This document shows, piece after piece, positions 34,788 through 35,543 of a stretch of 35,543 nucleotides of DNA; the first letter of the stretch is position 1; each line of letters opens with the position of its first letter. The notes under the pieces are model-generated. The model worked only from the letters and a program-made list of their open reading frames with translations. It made no database searches and was not told the origin of the DNA. The stretch is from Chitinophagaceae bacterium (lineage in GTDB: Bacteria; Bacteroidota; Bacteroidia; Chitinophagales; Chitinophagaceae). Both the position numbers and the translations under genes were made by a program. Where the stretch lies: contig CANGOX010000029.1 in assembly GCA_947455605.1 (NCBI GenBank), forward strand, positions 1 through 35,543, in the 5' to 3' direction.

Positions 34788-35543
34788 TTATATTACTTTC
34801 TCTTCGGGCAGGATGGAGTTGTTCACAAAACGAACTGCCTTATCAATACATTCGTATTCCATAGCAACCCTTGTTTCGATCGGTAATGTAGCGCAATGGG
34901 GTGTAAGAATCACATTTTCAAAATCGCAGAGGGGTCCTGTATAAGGCTCTTCTTCAAATACATCTAACCCTGCCCCAGCCAGGTGTTTAGACTGTAAAGC
35001 ATTTACAAGTCCCTGCTCATCAATCATCCCTCCTCTTGAAAGGTTGACCAATATAGCTCCTTTCCTCATTTTTGTATAATCATCGGCATTTAAAATAAGC
35101 GAGTTCGATTTTGATGCATGTATCGATACAATATCAGCATTCGCCAATAAGGTTTCCATTTTAACCAATTGTGCATGAGAATTATCTAATGTCTCTTTTG
35201 TAAGAAGCGGATCACAAACAAGTAATTGCATAGCAAATGGCTTACAGTATTCAGCTATCTTTCTACCGATCCTTCCAAAACCGATGATACCGAGTGTTTT
35301 TCCGCTAACCAAATGTGATTCCAGTCTTTCCCATTTCCTCATACCCATACTATTAGCCTGCGGGCGTAAATTTCTACTTAAAGAAAAATACATAGAGATT
35401 GCCAATTCTGCAACAGCAGTTGCAGGTACATCGGGTGTATTTAAAATGGTAATGTTTCTTTTTTTTGCCGCTGCAAGATCAACGGTATCTACACCAACAC
35501 CACACCGTACGATACATCTGAGTTTAGGTAAGGATTCGAGTAA
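34788..35543 (-). CDS. D-2-hydroxyacid dehydrogenase (PGDH-like), 5' end outside window
   Basis: The frame is open to the right edge, giving 251 visible residues; roughly 60-70 N-terminal residues are missing compared with relatives. Visible are RCGVGVDTVDL at the substrate side, the NAD motif GFGRIG, catalytic Arg in NLSRGG, Glu in DVFEEEP, and His in LTPHCATLP, so the enzyme looks active. It is not a near copy of the dehydrogenase at 16647-17591, which has a different His context. As the first visible gene of a long co-directional run, it may provide a keto acid or sugar acid for the glycan; a plain SerA role is less likely here. Confidence 0.92.
   Translation of the reverse strand, partial: LLESLPKLRCIVRCGVGVDTVDLAAAKKRNITILNTPDVPATAVAELAISMYFSLSRNLRPQANSMGMRKWERLESHLVSGKTLGIIGFGRIGRKIAEYCKPFAMQLLVCDPLLTKETLDNSHAQLVKMETLLANADIVSIHASKSNSLILNADDYTKMRKGAILVNLSRGGMIDEQGLVNALQSKHLAGAGLDVFEEEPYTGPLCDFENVILTPHCATLPIETRVAMEYECIDKAVRFVNNSILPEEKVI

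Noticed and set aside
1..35543. CRISPR array, insertion sequence, integrase or attachment site
   Set aside because: No regularly spaced direct repeats, transposase motifs or flanking duplications were noticed on reading.

Overview
The window is a single accessory locus for a surface polysaccharide (O-antigen or capsule type), with all 35 recognisable genes on the minus strand. It fits a Bacteroidota genome, perhaps Chitinophagaceae (the family is a guess). The base composition is moderately AT-rich, start codons lack clear Shine-Dalgarno sequences, and the one large intergenic region carries a TTG-N20-TATATTTG promoter of the Bacteroidota type. No tRNA, rRNA, CRISPR array, transposase or integrase was seen. 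Both ends cut through genes: a hydroxyacid dehydrogenase on the right and a sugar C-methyltransferase on the left.

In transcription order (high to low coordinates), the locus opens with a glycosyltransferase and sugar-tailoring block (about 35543-28371). It holds a D-2-hydroxyacid dehydrogenase, a GT-B-like surface carbohydrate protein, a SIS-domain isomerase, two GT2 glycosyltransferases, a Gfo/Idh/MocA oxidoreductase and a PFTS-motif polysaccharide protein. A nonulosonic-acid block follows (28342-21283): neuB, neuC, neuA, a Gfo-type oxidoreductase, an SDR, and a WbpG/WbuX amidotransferase with its own HisH and HisF paralogs. These genes overlap or nearly abut. Next is a modification block (21286-18331): a P-loop/sulfotransferase-like protein, a hexapeptide acyltransferase, a small methyltransferase-like protein and a metallo-beta-lactamase-fold hydrolase. 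A second CMP-sugar block (18271-14893) has a cytidylyltransferase, a 2-hydroxyacid dehydrogenase, an SDR and a divergent Gfo-like protein.

The remaining genes build the primer sugar and export the glycan. A GT2 enzyme is followed by pglC-, pglD-, pglE- and pglF-like genes for UDP-N,N'-diacetylbacillosamine and its transfer to lipid phosphate, then gmd and fcl for GDP-L-fucose. After a 448-base gap with a promoter and a long leader come the export genes: an SLBB outer-membrane polysaccharide export protein, a Wzz-like chain-length protein, and the ABC permease and ATPase (Wzm/Wzt). The partial C-methyltransferase is last.

Taken together, the genes suggest a glycan started on bacillosamine, containing fucose and a legionaminic-type nonulosonic acid that may carry an acetamidino group. 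It is probably exported by an ABC transporter, since no Wzx flippase or Wzy polymerase is present. UDP-diNAc-bacillosamine could serve both as primer donor and as precursor of the nonulosonic acid. The least explained parts are the second CMP-sugar block, which lacks a NeuB-type synthase, and the P-loop protein beside the amidotransferase set.
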